Shown: piece by piece, positions 14,573 to 16,082 of the stretch | Layout of the letters: every line of letters begins with the position of its first letter | Position numbering within the stretch: the first letter of the stretch is position 1 | Assembly (NCBI GenBank): GCA_013287235.1 | Contig: JABDEF010000028.1 | Coordinates: 1 to 16,082, forward strand | Source: Gammaproteobacteria bacterium | GTDB lineage: Bacteria; Pseudomonadota; Gammaproteobacteria; DSM-16500 | DNA length: 16,082 nucleotides | Direction of reading: 5' to 3' | Position numbers and translations under genes: made by a program | The notes under the pieces: model-generated | Databases searched by the model: none | What the model was told of the DNA's origin: nothing | Seen by the model: the letters and a program-made list of their open reading frames with translations, nothing else

Positions 14573-14800
14573 CTAGCCAAAAATTTCATGATAATATTCA
14601 ATACTGTTTTTACCTCTAAATTTATAATTTATTTCTGGAGGTACAAAATTTTCATTATCTGTATTATGATACATACCTATGAACGAATATCGAATATGAT
14701 TACTTGTATTAGATCCTGATCTATGAAATAATCTAGAATTGAATATCATAAATTGTCCTACTTTCATTTCCACTTGTCTTTGCACGTATTTTTCCACCAC
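14573..14800 (-). pseudogene. 3' fragment of a phytanoyl-CoA dioxygenase (PhyH)-like gene
   Basis: The frame encodes the last part only of a non-haem Fe(II)/2-oxoglutarate oxygenase. Visible are VEMKVGQFMIFNSRLFHRSG, NTS, then IRYSFIGMYHN. These carry the distal iron-ligand His of the facial triad (LFHRSG) and the Arg that would bind 2-oxoglutarate (IRYS). The N-terminal two-thirds, with the HxD iron ligands, is missing. The family usually has 250-300 residues; about 66 recognisable ones remain. The fragment starts inside the 3' end of rmlB in another phase, with recognisable similarity from about 14773 to the stop at 14573. The nominal ATG at 14800 lies within rmlB coding sequence and is probably not a real start. 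This looks like the scar of a recombination or deletion that joined rmlB to the tail of another locus. Confidence 0.75.
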
Positions 14801-15732
14801 TTTTTATTTTTAAGATACCAGTTTATCGTATGTTCTAATCCTTTCTCAAAATTATAGGAAGGTTTCCAATGTAATTCTCTAGAAATCTTTGAGGAGTTCA
14901 AACTGTAACGAAAATCATGTCCAGGTCTATCTGTTGTAAAATGAATAAGATCTTTTGGCTTTCCCATTATGTCCAGAATTTTTCTTACTATAGTAAAATT
15001 ATTTATTTCATTTGCACTAGAAATGTTATATGATTCTCCCCATTTTCCTTTGAAAAAAATCCTTAGAATTGCATCACAATGATCTAAGACAAAGATCCAA
15101 TCTCTGATATTTTTACCACTTCCGTAAATCGGTATTTTCTTATTACTCTCTGCTAAAAAAATGGTTTTAGGTATAAGCTTTTCAGGAGATTGTCTTGGCC
15201 CATAATTGTTCGTACATCTAGTTATTATGGCATCGCAACCATATGTTGTAATATATGATTGAACAAGTACCTCTGCAGATGCTTTTGTAGCTGCATACGG
15301 ACTAGATGGATCAAATGGGTATCTTTCGTTAGCACTTTCTGATTTTAGACTACCAAAAACCTCATCTGTTGATATTTGTATGAATTTCTTTTTGTATTTT
15401 CTTATAGCTTCAAGTATGGTGTAAACTCCTAAAATATTGGAATCTATGAACGGTTTAGGATTAGAAATACTTCTGTCTACATGTGATTCTGCTGCAAAAT
15501 TAATGATAACATCTGCGTTTGATACAAGATGCCCAATTAATTTTTGGTTAGTTATGTTACCTTTTATGTATTTGTAATTTTTATTATTTTCAAGGTAATT
15601 GAGATTTTGTTTATTAGAACCAATAAGTTGAGCATCTATATTTACTATTTTGAATTTTGGATACTTTTCAAGTACATGTAAAATAAAATTACTACCAATA
15701 AATCCTAATCCGCCAGTTACTAAAAATTTCAT
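14764..15732 (-). CDS. rmlB: dTDP-glucose 4,6-dehydratase
   Basis: Extended SDR that makes dTDP-4-keto-6-deoxy-D-glucose, the branch point to dTDP-rhamnose and dTDP-amino sugars. Visible: TGGLGFIGSN at 6-15, FAAESHVDRSI at 79-89, the catalytic STDEVFG at 121-127 with the dehydratase Asp-Glu pair, Y146 and K150 in SPYAATK, TRCTNNYGPRQ at 171-181, KLIP at 185-188 and YGSGKNIRDWIFV. The C-terminal TDRPGHDFRYSLNSSKI is also diagnostic. At 322 residues it is near normal length. The tail after KKWWK is lysine-rich and overlaps the PhyH fragment in another phase, so the last few codons may derive from the junction. The start is ATG. It is divergent from a 3,5-epimerase-like gene, a natural partner acting on the same product. 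rmlA and rmlD are not in the window. Confidence 0.92.
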   Translation of the reverse strand: MKFLVTGGLGFIGSNFILHVLEKYPKFKIVNIDAQLIGSNKQNLNYLENNKNYKYIKGNITNQKLIGHLVSNADVIINFAAESHVDRSISNPKPFIDSNILGVYTILEAIRKYKKKFIQISTDEVFGSLKSESANERYPFDPSSPYAATKASAEVLVQSYITTYGCDAIITRCTNNYGPRQSPEKLIPKTIFLAESNKKIPIYGSGKNIRDWIFVLDHCDAILRIFFKGKWGESYNISSANEINNFTIVRKILDIMGKPKDLIHFTTDRPGHDFRYSLNSSKISRELHWKPSYNFEKGLEHTINWYLKNKKWWKNTCKDKWK

Positions 15733-15904
15733 TTATTCACCAAAAAATCATTATATGATAAAACTACTAACACAAGAAGAAATTAACATTTTTTATATTT
15801 AATACTATCCTCAAATTTCCTGAATGATCTTCGCTATAATTCATATTTTTTCTGCCTAAAAAACACTAGATATTTTTATTATGACGGAGATTGATCTTTA
15901 GAGA
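15733..15904. promoter_or_regulatory. Divergent promoter region between rmlB and the epimerase-like gene
   Basis: The 172-nt region serves two opposite genes. On the minus strand a CATATAAT-type element (within 15748-15760) is about 23 nt before the rmlB ATG at 15732. On the plus strand TATTTTTATT at 15871-15880 is about 29 nt before the ATG at 15905. Both spacings fit leaderless archaeal transcripts. An additional ATG at 15881 opens only a six-codon frame and is not a gene. Confidence 0.4.
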
Positions 15905-16082
15905 ATGAAAAATGATACTATGCGATCTATAAAATTAGAAAAGCATCAAACTCGTGATATTAAGGATCAACATGTAAATGGTTCTTTAACAGTGATCTGG
16001 AGAGATTGGGATGGTATCTTAGAAGTTGAACCTAAAATGGTGTATGTTTCATCAGTAAATCCTTGGGAAATTAAAGGACCAC
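15905..16082 (+). CDS. Sugar-nucleotide 3,5-epimerase-like (RmlC/WxcM-type cupin) gene, 5' part
   Basis: The gene runs off the right edge; 59 codons are visible from the ATG at 15905. The translation includes GSLTVIWRDWDGILEVEPKM, then VYVSSVNPWEIKGP, which breaks off just where a His would be expected in RmlC-type cupins (KGPHxH). A strand-rich start and the phrase 'NPWEIKGP' fit dTDP-4-dehydrorhamnose 3,5-epimerase relatives or the related ketoisomerase (WxcM/FdtA) group. The position, divergent from rmlB with a shared promoter region, supports action on dTDP-4-keto-6-deoxyglucose. The catalytic residues lie beyond the window, so epimerase and ketoisomerase cannot be separated here. Confidence 0.55.
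   Translation, partial: MKNDTMRSIKLEKHQTRDIKDQHVNGSLTVIWRDWDGILEVEPKMVYVSSVNPWEIKGP

Noticed and set aside
1..16082. CRISPR arrays, tRNA or rRNA genes, insertion sequences and integrase sites.
   Set aside because: Reading both strands showed no regularly spaced repeats, no tRNA-like GTTCRANNC arms with acceptor pairing, and no transposase or integrase motifs.

Overview
The window is a very AT-rich (by eye about 30% G+C) stretch of surface-glycan or protein-glycosylation genes. It probably comes from an archaeon, most likely a marine ammonia oxidiser of the Nitrososphaerota (Nitrosopumilus-like). That placement is inferred from four points: the base composition; TATA-like elements 23-31 nt before several starts, as expected for leaderless archaeal mRNAs; four likely TTG starts with no Shine-Dalgarno sequence; and the mix of bacterial-type sugar-nucleotide enzymes in short strand-switching blocks. 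No rRNA, tRNA, transposase, integrase or CRISPR array was seen.

Layout. (1) 42-3129, minus strand: a zinc-ribbon SAM methyltransferase and a 620-residue GT-B-like glycan protein. (2) 3338-9244, plus strand, six genes: a class-III (glutamate-1-semialdehyde aminomutase-like) aminotransferase, an SpsF-type cytidylyltransferase, a short-chain dehydrogenase, a NeuB-type ulosonate synthase, a TIM-barrel sugar isomerase-like protein and a GDP-mannose 4,6-dehydratase-like protein. The last three are joined by two ATGA overlaps. (3) 9346-10264, minus strand: a SAM methyltransferase preceded by an internally deleted remnant of a KdsC-type HAD phosphatase. (4) 10363-11649, plus strand: a second GT-B-like protein, distantly related to the 620-residue one. 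(5) 11711-15732, minus strand: a WbuX/WbpG-type sugar amidotransferase, a 527-residue methyltransferase with an unusual N-terminal region, a 3' fragment of a phytanoyl-CoA-dioxygenase-like gene, and dTDP-glucose 4,6-dehydratase (rmlB). (6) From 15905 to the right edge, plus strand: the start of a sugar-nucleotide 3,5-epimerase-like gene, divergent from rmlB.

How the genes fit together. Block 2 looks like a pathway that builds a 3-deoxy-2-ulosonic (sialic-acid-like) sugar with PEP and activates it with CTP. It lacks the usual nonulosonate genes within the window: there is no UDP-GlcNAc-type dehydratase, no hydrolysing 2-epimerase, no DegT-type aminotransferase and no N-acetyltransferase. Its NeuB also appears to lack the Arg of the C-terminal SAF domain that contacts the N-acetyl group in sialic acid synthase. 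The sugar may therefore not be a standard sialic, legionaminic or pseudaminic acid. The right end adds a dTDP-6-deoxyhexose branch. The methyltransferases, amidotransferase and two GT-B-like proteins would decorate and assemble the glycan. The two gene fragments show that the locus has been remodelled by deletion and recombination.

No gap longer than 300 bases lacks a gene. The longest interval between intact genes (10093-10362) holds the phosphatase remnant and a promoter. The most noteworthy items are the non-canonical ulosonate gene set, the collapsed KdsC-like gene and the rmlB/PhyH junction.
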